DNA of 61,834 nucleotides from Blastococcus sp. CCUG 61487 (GTDB lineage: Bacteria > Actinomycetota > Actinomycetes > Mycobacteriales > Geodermatophilaceae), in the NCBI RefSeq assembly GCF_005222955.1, contig NZ_LWUA01000286.1:1-61834 (forward strand), written 5' to 3'. Below the pieces are notes generated by a model. It had not been told where the DNA came from, did no database searches, and saw nothing but the letters and a program-made list of their open reading frames with translations. The translations under genes were made by a program, and so were the position numbers. How positions within the stretch are numbered: position 1 is the stretch's first letter; each line of letters begins with the position of its first letter. Shown one piece after another: positions 54,878-61,834 of this stretch.

Positions 54878-54902
54878 CTCCCTTCAACCGAGGAGCTCCC
54901 GC

Positions 54903-55685
54903 ATGCCCACGACCGGTGGCGACGTCCTGCTCGATTACGGCCACGACGGCCAGGTCGCCTACCTGACCCTCTCCCACGGTGGCTACACCGTCGTCACGAT
55001 GGAGATGCGGGCCAGGATGGCCGAGCGCTTCGCCGAGATCGACCGGGACGAGCGGGTGCGCGCCGTCGTCATCCGGTCCGATGGCAAGCACTTCACCTCC
55101 GGCGGTGACATCGCCGGGTTCATGGAGGTCGACCCGATCGACCTCTCGCACCTGGGCCAGGACATCACCGCCCCGGCGCGCAGCGGCAAGCCGGTCATCG
55201 CGGCCATCGACGGCTACTGCTTCGGCGTCGGCCTCGAGCTCGCGCTCTCCTGCGACATCCGGCTGGCCACCGACCGCAGCCAGTTCGCGCTGCCGGAGAT
55301 GAACCTCGGGATGATCCCCGGCAGCGGCGGCACCCAGCGGCTGTCCCGGCTCATCGGCCTCTCCCGGGCGAAATACCACATCCTGACCGCCACCCGGATC
55401 CAGGCGCAGGACGCGCTCGACTGGGGCCTGGTCTCCGAGGAGCTCTTCGCCGACCGCGACGCTCTCAACGAGGGCGTGGAGAAGCTGGTGACCAAGCTGC
55501 TCGGCTTCTCGCCGATCGCGCTGCAGACCGGCAAGGAGGTGCTCGACCGGGGCATCGACGGCCCGCTGTACACCGGCATCGAGCTGGAGCGGAAGGCCTA
55601 CGCGATGCTGCGGGCGACGCAGGACTTCGCCGAGGGCGTCAGGGCGTTCGGCGAGAAGCGCAAGCCCGACTTCGTCGGGCGGTGA
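54903..55685 (+). CDS. Enoyl-CoA hydratase/isomerase (crotonase) family protein
   Basis: The 260-residue protein has oxyanion loops FTSGGDIAGF and YCFGVGLELALSCDIRLA and the first catalytic Glu in LPEMNLGMIPGSGGTQR. The second hydratase Glu (AMEMVLT in mitochondrial crotonase) is replaced by Tyr (AKYHILT), so simple hydration is unlikely. Hydrolase- or isomerase-type chemistry fits better. HmfE, the 2-oxoglutaryl-CoA hydrolase of furoate catabolism, is in this superfamily. GAGGAG precedes ATG 54903. Confidence 0.88.
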   Translation: MPTTGGDVLLDYGHDGQVAYLTLSHGGYTVVTMEMRARMAERFAEIDRDERVRAVVIRSDGKHFTSGGDIAGFMEVDPIDLSHLGQDITAPARSGKPVIAAIDGYCFGVGLELALSCDIRLATDRSQFALPEMNLGMIPGSGGTQRLSRLIGLSRAKYHILTATRIQAQDALDWGLVSEELFADRDALNEGVEKLVTKLLGFSPIALQTGKEVLDRGIDGPLYTGIELERKAYAMLRATQDFAEGVRAFGEKRKPDFVGR

Positions 55686-55690
55686 GCTGA

Positions 55691-56572
55691 GTGAAGCCGG
55701 CCCCGTTCGCCTACGTGCGCCCGGCCACGCTGGACGACGCCGTCGCCGAGCTGGCCGCGACCGACGGTGACGGCAAGGTGCTGGCCGGGGGGCAATCCCT
55801 GGTGCCGGTCCTGGCGATGCGCCTGGGCCGGCCGGGCACCCTCGTCGACATCAACGCCGTCGCCGGCCTCGACGGGTTCGAGCGCCGCAAGGGCGCCCTG
55901 CGGATCGGTGCCACGGTCCGGCAGCGGCACGTGGAGCGCAGTTCCGCGGCAGCCGCCGTGCCGCTGCTCGGGCTGGCGCTGCCCTTCGTGGGGCACCGCG
56001 AGCTGCGCAGCCGCGGCACGGTCTGCGGCAGCCTGGCGCACGCCGACCCGGGCGCCGAGTTGCCCGCCGTCGCTCTCTGCCTGGGTGCGACCCTGGAGAT
56101 CACCGGACCCAGCGGCCGGCGCACCGTGCGCGCGGCCGACTTCTTCCAGGGCGCGATGACCACCGCGGTCGGCCCGGACGAGATTCTCTCGGCCGTGGAG
56201 TTCCCGGCGGCCGGGCCGGGGGAGGGCTTCGGCTTCGCCGAGCTGGCCCGCCGGCACGGCGACTTCGCGCTGGCCGGCGTCGTCACCCGGGTCCGTTCCC
56301 GGGACGGCTCCGTCGCCGACGCGGTGCTCTCCGGCTTCGGCGTCTCCGACCGCCCGGTCACCCGCGACGTCACCGAGCTGGTCCGGGCCGCGGCCGGGGA
56401 GGCCGACGTCGAGACCGCGCTGCGCCCCGGCACCGAGGAGCTGGCCCGGGTGATGGTCGACACGGCGGGGGACGCCCACGGCTCGCAGGGCTACCGGCGG
56501 CGGCTGTTCGCCGTCCTCGCGGCCCGGGAGCTGGCCCGCGCCAACCGCCGAGCAACGGAGAGCACCTCATGA
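55691..56572 (+). CDS. FAD-binding (medium) subunit of Mo-hydroxylase
   Basis: A 293-residue CoxM/HmfB-like subunit. VLAGGQSLVPVLAMRLGRPG binds FAD, RSRGTVCGSLAHADPGAELP is the second flavin motif, and a CODH-type C-terminal domain follows. It passes electrons from the Fe-S subunit. GTG 55691 starts five bases after the crotonase stop. Confidence 0.92.
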   Translation: MKPAPFAYVRPATLDDAVAELAATDGDGKVLAGGQSLVPVLAMRLGRPGTLVDINAVAGLDGFERRKGALRIGATVRQRHVERSSAAAAVPLLGLALPFVGHRELRSRGTVCGSLAHADPGAELPAVALCLGATLEITGPSGRRTVRAADFFQGAMTTAVGPDEILSAVEFPAAGPGEGFGFAELARRHGDFALAGVVTRVRSRDGSVADAVLSGFGVSDRPVTRDVTELVRAAAGEADVETALRPGTEELARVMVDTAGDAHGSQGYRRRLFAVLAARELARANRRATESTS

Positions 56573-57810
56573 CCACCACCGAGCACCAGCGCGCGGTGAA
56601 GGCCGCCGCGGACGAGCTGATCGACGTCTCGTTCACGGTGAACGGAACGCCCGTGACGATCCGGGTTCCGGCCCGCATGCACCTGGCCGACGCGCTGCGC
56701 CAACACCTCGGCCTGACCGGCACGCACCTGGGCTGCGAGCACGGCGTGTGCGGCATGTGCACGGTGCTCGTCGACGGCGACGCCGCCCGCGCCTGCCTGG
56801 TCTTCGCCGTGCAGGCCGAGGGCACCGACGTGGTCACGGTCGAGGGGCTGGGCACCCAGGACGACCAGCACCCGCTGCAGCAGGCCTTCAGCCACCACCA
56901 CGCGCTGCAGTGCGGCTTCTGCACGCCGGGCTTCCTGATGAGCTCCTATGACTTGCTCACGCACGAGCCGGGCGTCGACGACGAGCGCTTGCCGGAGGAG
57001 CTGTCCGGGGTGATCTGTCGGTGCACCGGCTACCGCGGCATCCTCGCGGCGGTCGCCGACGTCGCCGAGGCGCACCCCGAGGGGGTGCCGGCACCTCACA
57101 ACTGCGCGCCGCGCACCCTCGTCGGCCGCGGCGGCGCCGCCACCGCGGCAGCTCCGGAAGCGGCGCCGGTGGGGGACGCCGAGGAGGCGGTGCCCACCGA
57201 CATCACCCGGCCGACCGGCACCCCCACCATCACCGTCGAGGTCACCCGGCTGCTGACCAGCCCGCTCGACGGCATCTGGGCGGTCATGACCGACGTGCAC
57301 CGGCTGGCCCGCTGCCTGCCGGGTGCGGAGATGACCGAGGACCTCGGCGACGATCGCTACCGGGGCCGGGCCACGGTGGCGCTCGGCCCGGTGCGGCTGG
57401 CGTTCCGGGGGCAAGCGCGCATCACCGAGCGCGACGAGATCTTGCACCGGCTGGCACTGCTGGCCCAGGGTGCGGACACCGGCGGCAACCGCACCGCCGC
57501 CGACATCGGGCTGCGCGCGACGGCCACCCCCGACGGCGGCACCGAACTACGCGCCGACGCCGCGGTGTTCCTCTCCGGCCGGATCGCCCAGTTCGGCCGC
57601 GCGCTGGCCGGTGACGTGAGCCAGAGGATGTTCGAGCAGTTCGCGCACGCCCTCGACGAGACCGCGCGGACGGGTCAGCCGCCGGATGACGGCGCCGGCC
57701 CGGGCGCGCTGTCGATCGGCGTCGCCGCGGTCCGGGACGCCGTCCGGCGGCGGTTGGCGGCCGTCAGGACGACGCTGCAGGAGCGGAGGGCCCGCCGGCG
57801 TGGATCTTGA
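56569..57810 (+). CDS. [2Fe-2S] small subunit fused to CoxG-like SRPBCC domain
   Basis: The 413-residue protein has a CoxS-type part (1-175) with both clusters: plant-type CEHGVCGMCTV...C and CGFCTPGF...CRCTGYRGI. After a linker, residues 218-370 form a CoxG/SRPBCC lipid- or hydrophobe-binding domain (VTRLLTSPLDGIWAVMTD, RCLPGAEMTED). CoxG helps assemble or anchor Mo-hydroxylases; fusion ensures equal supply. ATG 56569 overlaps the FAD-subunit stop (ATGA). It ends the operon. Confidence 0.9.
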   Translation: MTTTEHQRAVKAAADELIDVSFTVNGTPVTIRVPARMHLADALRQHLGLTGTHLGCEHGVCGMCTVLVDGDAARACLVFAVQAEGTDVVTVEGLGTQDDQHPLQQAFSHHHALQCGFCTPGFLMSSYDLLTHEPGVDDERLPEELSGVICRCTGYRGILAAVADVAEAHPEGVPAPHNCAPRTLVGRGGAATAAAPEAAPVGDAEEAVPTDITRPTGTPTITVEVTRLLTSPLDGIWAVMTDVHRLARCLPGAEMTEDLGDDRYRGRATVALGPVRLAFRGQARITERDEILHRLALLAQGADTGGNRTAADIGLRATATPDGGTELRADAAVFLSGRIAQFGRALAGDVSQRMFEQFAHALDETARTGQPPDDGAGPGALSIGVAAVRDAVRRRLAAVRTTLQERRARRRGS

Positions 57811-57827
57811 GCCCTGCGAGCCGGTGC

Positions 57828-57983
57828 GACCAGCCCGACACAGCGGAGCCCACTGGTCAGCCGATCGGTGCGTTCCCGGACGTCGCCGAAGCACATCGTG
57901 CTCGCGTCGGTGATCAGGCGGGGGGCTCCGGGCGGCGCGGCACGCCACACCTCCTCGGGATCCGTGAGCTCGACTGCTCGCGG
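57828..57983 (-). pseudogene. Possible remnant of an AMP-ligase N-terminus
   Basis: On the minus strand PRLITDASTMCFGDVRERTDRL followed by TSGLRCVGL resembles the first helix-strand unit of acyl-CoA ligases. Nothing before or after it extends the match. It may be a decayed duplicate; the evidence is weak. Confidence 0.28.
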
Positions 57984-58583
57984 TCCCCGCTCCTGAGCGC
58001 CCTGCCCGACTACTGGCAGACCGATCCGGGCACCGTCACCCGGCACTCGGCGAGGTCGGTGTGAGGGCACGGAGGGCTTTCGGTCGTCGGCCGTACCCGG
58101 CACCCACCGGGGGCGGCCGGCCGCCGTCTAGACATCCCATGGCGTGAGGGATCGGGCCGTGGCAGGTGTGGAGGTTGTCCAGGCGGCGTCCTCGTCGTAG
58201 GGGGGGGCGGGTTTCAGGCAACCCGAGTCTGCCCGGCGATGCCCTCGGGCAGCCGGCCTCGTGCCAGCCGGCGCCCTGTTCGTCTTGCACCTCGATGTCG
58301 TGGTGGTCTTCGGCTCAGTCGTCACCCACGAACAGCATCCGCGCGCCCTCTGGCCTCGGCTCCGCGTTCGGCAGCGCGGAGGGAGACAGCCAGCGGACTC
58401 ATGGTCAAGTGCTCACCGGCGAACTCCGGGACACCTCATCCCAGCCGCGATCAGGCCCCGTCACGACCGGTGGGCGCACGATCTGAGCACGGGAATCCAC
58501 TGGTTCCCGTCGTCGAGAGTGCTGACCCACCGGCCGCTACCGGCGCCGAGCCTGCCAGACACCAGCGGGCTCGATAGGCCCCC
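57984..58583. other. Gap of 600 bp with no supported gene
   Basis: Short open frames exist on both strands, but none shows a recognisable domain, ribosome site or consistent codon use. A run of eight G's lies at 58199-58207. I see no RNA gene or clear terminator. Confidence 0.5.
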
Positions 58584-59705
58584 TTAGTCGTCAAAGACGA
58601 CGACGCCTCGGATGTTCTTGCCTGCGTGCATGTCTTCGTAGCCCTGCGCCACCTGGTCGAGCGTGTACCGGTGCGTGATCAGCTCGTCGAGCTTCAGCTG
58701 GCCCCGCATGTAGAGGTCGACGAGCCACGGGATGTCCGCAGTGGGGTTCGAGCCGCCGAACAACGACCCCTGCAGGCGCTTCTGGAAGATGGTCAGCTCA
58801 CCGATGGACAGCGACAGGTCAGTCCGAGTGATGTCGCCGACCCCGGTCACGACCACCGTGCCTGCCTTGCGGATGGAGGCGAACGCCTGCGAGACGTGCT
58901 CGGGGGTGGTCACCCCGACGGTGACGATCGTGGCGTCGGCTCCCTGACCGTTGGTGAACGTGCGGGCCAGTTCGGCCGCATCCTCGATGTTCTCGGCCAC
59001 ATGGGTGGCGCCGAACTCCACCGCCTTCTCGCGCTTGAACGCCACCGGGTCGACCGCGATGATCTGACCCGCGCCGGAGTGCGCGGCGCCCTGGACGGCG
59101 TTGATGCCGATCCCGCCGATCCCCATCACGATCACGGTGTCCCCGGGGTAGATGTCGGCGAGGTTCACTGCGGACCCCCACCCCGTGCCGACTCCGCATC
59201 CGAGCAGGCAGAGGCTCTCCAGCGGCGCGTCGACCGGCACCTTGACGGCGTTGTCCGCGTCGACGGTCGTGAACTGGCTGAAGGTCGAGATGCCGAACAT
59301 CTGCCCGACCGGCTGCCCGTCCAGGCGCATCCGGAAGCTCGCCGGGTCGTCCAGCCGTGAGCCGTTCAACAGCCCGGCACCACGGTCACAGAGGTTCTGC
59401 ATGCCCCGCGCGCACCAGCGGCACTTCCCGCAGGACGGCAGGAAGGAGAAGACGACGTGATCACCCTCGGACCAGCCACGGACGCCCTCGCCGACCTGGA
59501 CGACGACGCCGGCACCCTCGTGACCGCCGCAGACCGGGTAGATCCCGTACTCCATGTCGCCGGTGGCGATGTGATCGTCGGTGTGGCACAGCCCCGAGGC
59601 CACCATCTTCACGGTGAGCTCGCCCGGACCCGCCTCCTCCAGCTCGAGTTCCGCCGTCTCGTAGCGCCCCGGTACCTGTCGGATGATTGCGCCCTGCGTC
59701 TTCAC
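58584..59705 (-). CDS. NDMA-dependent-type zinc alcohol dehydrogenase
   Basis: The 373-residue MDR dehydrogenase has catalytic Zn ligands in GLCHTDDH and GGHEGAGVV, a structural Zn loop CGKCRWCARGMQNLC, a GCGVGTGWGSAVN segment and NAD fold GIGGIGINAVQGA. The overall pattern and length match the mycofactocin-associated, nitrosodimethylaniline-dependent group. GTG 59705 with GGAGG eight bases upstream is preferred over ATG 59759. No mycofactocin genes are in the window. Placed tail-to-tail with the furoate-like operon, it might oxidise furfuryl alcohol, which is speculative. Confidence 0.88.
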   Translation of the reverse strand: MKTQGAIIRQVPGRYETAELELEEAGPGELTVKMVASGLCHTDDHIATGDMEYGIYPVCGGHEGAGVVVQVGEGVRGWSEGDHVVFSFLPSCGKCRWCARGMQNLCDRGAGLLNGSRLDDPASFRMRLDGQPVGQMFGISTFSQFTTVDADNAVKVPVDAPLESLCLLGCGVGTGWGSAVNLADIYPGDTVIVMGIGGIGINAVQGAAHSGAGQIIAVDPVAFKREKAVEFGATHVAENIEDAAELARTFTNGQGADATIVTVGVTTPEHVSQAFASIRKAGTVVVTGVGDITRTDLSLSIGELTIFQKRLQGSLFGGSNPTADIPWLVDLYMRGQLKLDELITHRYTLDQVAQGYEDMHAGKNIRGVVVFDD

Positions 59706-60010
59706 TCCTGCGGCCTCCAGTTCGAATCGCCCGCTCGCGATCACGAACGGGTTCAGCATGGTCTAGAACAGATCGTGCGGAGTGGAGTGTGACACGTCGC
59801 TGAGTGATCCGGAACACCTGGAAAGGGCGGCGCGGCCCGACTGCTCGACGTGCTCGTGTCAACACGTCACCTGGGGGCCTGCGGCACCGCCCCTGGGGAG
59901 CGCTGTGTGCTCGGAGTGGGGCGAGGACGTCGAGGCCGAGGTAGCGGCGGCCTTCGGCCTATTCGTCGTGCTGCTGTTGGTGACGTGGTGACGACCGCAA
60001 GAATCCGTTC

Positions 60011-60082
60011 GTGGCTACTGCGTCGTTCGACTTCACCGGCTCCGTCGTCCTGCTCACCGGGGGCGGCAGTGGCATCGGACGA
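60011..60082 (+). pseudogene. N-terminal stub of an SDR gene
   Basis: GTG 60011 begins ATASFDFTGSVVLLTGGG then SGIGR, the first strand and glycine loop of a short-chain dehydrogenase, and homology ends abruptly after 24 codons. The bases beyond belong to an unrelated frame on the other strand. It marks a rearrangement junction near 60083. Confidence 0.6.
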
Positions 60083-60479
60083 CCAGCACACCGCCGTCAC
60101 GTTCGGCCGGCAGCTGCGCGTCGAGCACCGGGCACAGGGGCAGCGGGAGTCGGCCCTTGGCGTCCAGCTTGGTGAAGGTCAGCTCCGTGCGGGCCGGCGC
60201 CGGCTCGGCGGCGTGGGCGTGCAGCGGGCTGAAGTCGGCGGCGCCCGGCGGACGTTGGTTGCGCTCCCGAAGCAGGTCGGTGTTCAGCCAGAGCTCGTTT
60301 CGCTCCGCGGTGGACGGTGCACTGCCGACGAACGCCCAGCCGCCGGGCAGGGACGGGCCGACTGCCGGGGCGGCGACGGCGGGCACGGTGGCCGCATGAA
60401 GCGAGGAGCGGCGCGTGCGCGCGGACTGGCCGGCGCGACGCCGGGCGTGTGGCGGGGCCGATGGTGCGGGTCGTGGCAT
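60054..60479 (-). pseudogene. Unrecognised gene fragment ending at the SDR junction
   Basis: The minus-strand frame contains coding-like sequence (WAFVGSAPSTAERNELWLN, DLLRERNQRPPGAADFSP, TFTKLDAKGRLPLPLC) that stops making sense near 60080, where the SDR stub begins in the opposite direction. I cannot name the family. The 5' part is Arg/Pro-rich and probably not coding. Confidence 0.35.
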
Positions 60480-60713
60480 GGCCGCAGCTGTGCCGGGCGT
60501 TTCGCCAGCGGCGCTCGGATTCGGCCGATCTGCGGGATTCTCGCCCGAAGCAGGGTAGGACGCATCCTACGTCGTTGTGTCCGAGGGGCGACACGCTACA
60601 TACGCACACGCTTCGCCGTGACATGACCAAGGGCTGACGTCGTGGTGAATGGCGAGGTCAAGCGGCTGGCGGCAGGGGAGCAGATGTCGGGCACCGCCGG
60701 ACGACCTGCAAGG

Positions 60714-61834
60714 TCAACTGAAGACGGCGCTGCCGGTGAGCGCTGCGGCCATGGCCAGCTCCTCAGCGCTGGCGTGACGGAGCCCGTCGTCGCGACGGAG
60801 ACGCGCCGGGGTGTAGCCCAGCATCACCAGGTGGGCGACCGATCCGTCGGCGACGTCCGGTCTGGTGGTCCACGACCTGACCGGCCAGGCGCTGCGGTGC
60901 ACCGAGTCGCGCCAGGCGGCCTGCGCTGGGAGCACGGTGAGTTCGTGAGGCACGGTGCCCAGGACGTACCGGTCGAGCGCGTCGCGAAGCAGCCGCCGTT
61001 CCAGCTGCTCGGCAAGAAGCGCGTTGTCACCGGCGAGCGTCACTGCGCGCCAGCGGCACCGCTGTGCCAGGTCGCCGGCGAGGAACCACCGGCGCATGTG
61101 GCCCGGCTTGGACTGCCAGGAAGGCCGCCAGCCGGGCACACGAATGGCCAGACGTCTGGCGGTCTCGTCGAGCATCGTTCGGCGCCAGTCCGCTTCGGGT
61201 GCTCGGACCCGACCCGGGAGGCGCTGGCGGCTACGGCGCGTGAGGACCTGGAAGCGTCGCCCTGACGACCCCCACCAATCCACCCCGGTGATCTCCCGGA
61301 GTGCCTGGCGGACGTCCCATCCCGGGATGAACCGCTCGACGGGCATGCCTCCGGCATGGGACGTGCCGGCGCCTTCCTCCGCGGCGTCCCAGTACGCCTG
61401 GCGACGGATGCGAGCATCCTGATCGTCTCGATCGCCTGAGTGATAGATGCGCTTCGTCGCGGGCACGGAGGTCATCGGCAGGCAGACGTCGCACCAGCGC
61501 CAGGCCAGGTGCGGCGCCGGCAGTTGGCCGGTGCCGGCGAGTCCGTCGGCGGCCATGGCGAGCAGCGCCCATGTCTGTTGCACCAGCCGGTCCTCGCGCC
61601 CTCGGACCCGGGCGTTCATCGTGCGCAACTGAAGTTGGTCGAAGACCTGGGCCACCCAGCTGATCGGCAGCGGCGTCGTGGCCAGCAGGCAGGCGACCTC
61701 CCACGACACGAGCAGGCTGTCCGCATAGTGCCGCGCGCGGGCCGCCAGGGCGTCGGCGTCCCCCCAGAGCAGCGGCGACGGTGAGAGCTTGAGCGGAGTG
61801 GATTCCTGCTGTTTGTCAACGACGGTCGAAAGTT
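60714..61834 (-). CDS. Unrecognised Trp/Arg-rich protein, 5' end beyond the window
   Basis: At least 370 residues remain open to the right edge; an internal GTG at 61709 would give 331. Visible segments include LLWGDADALAARARHYADSLL, VSWEVACLLATTPLPISWVAQ, CDVCLPMTSVPATKRIYHSG and WGSSGRRFQVLTRRSRQRLPGR. Trp, Arg and His are frequent and the protein is soluble. A CxxC pair (CDVC) could bind metal. No family is recognised. Its Trp/Arg richness and the neighbouring gene stubs suggest acquired DNA. Confidence 0.6.
   Translation of the reverse strand, partial: LSTVVDKQQESTPLKLSPSPLLWGDADALAARARHYADSLLVSWEVACLLATTPLPISWVAQVFDQLQLRTMNARVRGREDRLVQQTWALLAMAADGLAGTGQLPAPHLAWRWCDVCLPMTSVPATKRIYHSGDRDDQDARIRRQAYWDAAEEGAGTSHAGGMPVERFIPGWDVRQALREITGVDWWGSSGRRFQVLTRRSRQRLPGRVRAPEADWRRTMLDETARRLAIRVPGWRPSWQSKPGHMRRWFLAGDLAQRCRWRAVTLAGDNALLAEQLERRLLRDALDRYVLGTVPHELTVLPAQAAWRDSVHRSAWPVRSWTTRPDVADGSVAHLVMLGYTPARLRRDDGLRHASAEELAMAAALTGSAVFS

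Noticed and set aside
58100-58580. Small plus-strand frames between the Mo-hydroxylase operon and the alcohol dehydrogenase
   Set aside because: Several mutually overlapping frames, no ribosome sites, no recognisable domain, Arg/Pro-rich composition.
59979-59996. GGTGACGTGGTGACG as a sixth SARP site
   Set aside because: The two copies are 9 bp apart rather than 11, no -10 follows, and no hydrolase gene is downstream.

Overview
The window is very GC-rich. Codon third positions are nearly always G or C, GTG starts are common, and many neighbouring genes overlap as ATGA, GTGA or TGATG. With SARP/BTAD, class III cyclase, DUF7455, CoxG-type and F420-type families this points to a high-GC actinomycete. 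The gene set would suit Geodermatophilaceae and relatives, but that placement is inference. No rRNA, tRNA or CRISPR array was found. The sequence reads like an accessory-rich chromosome segment.

Left part (0-19 kb): a membrane protein, a VOC protein, a DHA2 drug exporter and a diiron HOLD enzyme with a small partner come first. Next is a 1056-residue cyclase-AAA regulator. It is followed by a tightly overlapped minus-strand operon (12394 to 6886): serine hydrolase, degenerate CHAT protein, CHAT peptidase and a caspase-like peptidase. A second, membrane-bound class III cyclase lies upstream, then NhaA-DsbA, an acyl-CoA dehydrogenase and a CBS-BON protein. The caspase-like gene and nhaA each look broken by a single extra base.

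Middle (19-27 kb): a DUF7455 protein, a solitary TnpB-related RuvC nuclease, a RutE-like nitroreductase and an MFS exporter. An SDR then precedes a single-chain Baeyer-Villiger monooxygenase-esterase fusion, which could form an alcohol to ketone to ester to acid route.

The most striking region is 27.0-37.7 kb. A SARP (winged helix plus BTAD) regulator is followed by an M43 metallopeptidase, a HAD-M28 fusion, an endonuclease I, an M6 metallopeptidase, a trypsin-like protease and an S8 subtilase, interspersed with five small proteins. None of the hydrolases shows a signal peptide. Five transcription units each begin with two or three heptads resembling (C/G)GTGACG, repeated every 11 bp and placed 9-10 bp before a candidate -10 box. 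This is the layout of SARP operators. The subtilase is flanked by stand-alone copies of its own N-terminal inhibitor-like region and its C-terminal domain. I read this as one co-regulated, apparently undescribed system of leaderless hydrolases. Its function (conflict, cell death or unusual export) is not shown by the sequence.

Right part (37.7-61.8 kb): an F420-reductase-like protein and a luciferase-like oxidoreductase, a UvrA-like ABC protein, a MOSC protein, a glutaminase-STAS fusion, a Usp plus P-type ATPase pair and a methyltransferase. A scarred patch (48.3-50.1 kb) holds remnants of vapC, higBA, a response regulator and an integrase. A PadR regulator with a dyad operator is divergent from an operon of acyl-CoA ligase, Mo-hydroxylase L subunit, crotonase, FAD subunit and [2Fe-2S]-CoxG. 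That set matches the 2-furoate (HmfD/A/E/B/C) pathway. An NDMA-dependent-type alcohol dehydrogenase, a rearrangement junction and an unrecognised Trp/Arg-rich gene running off the right edge close the window.
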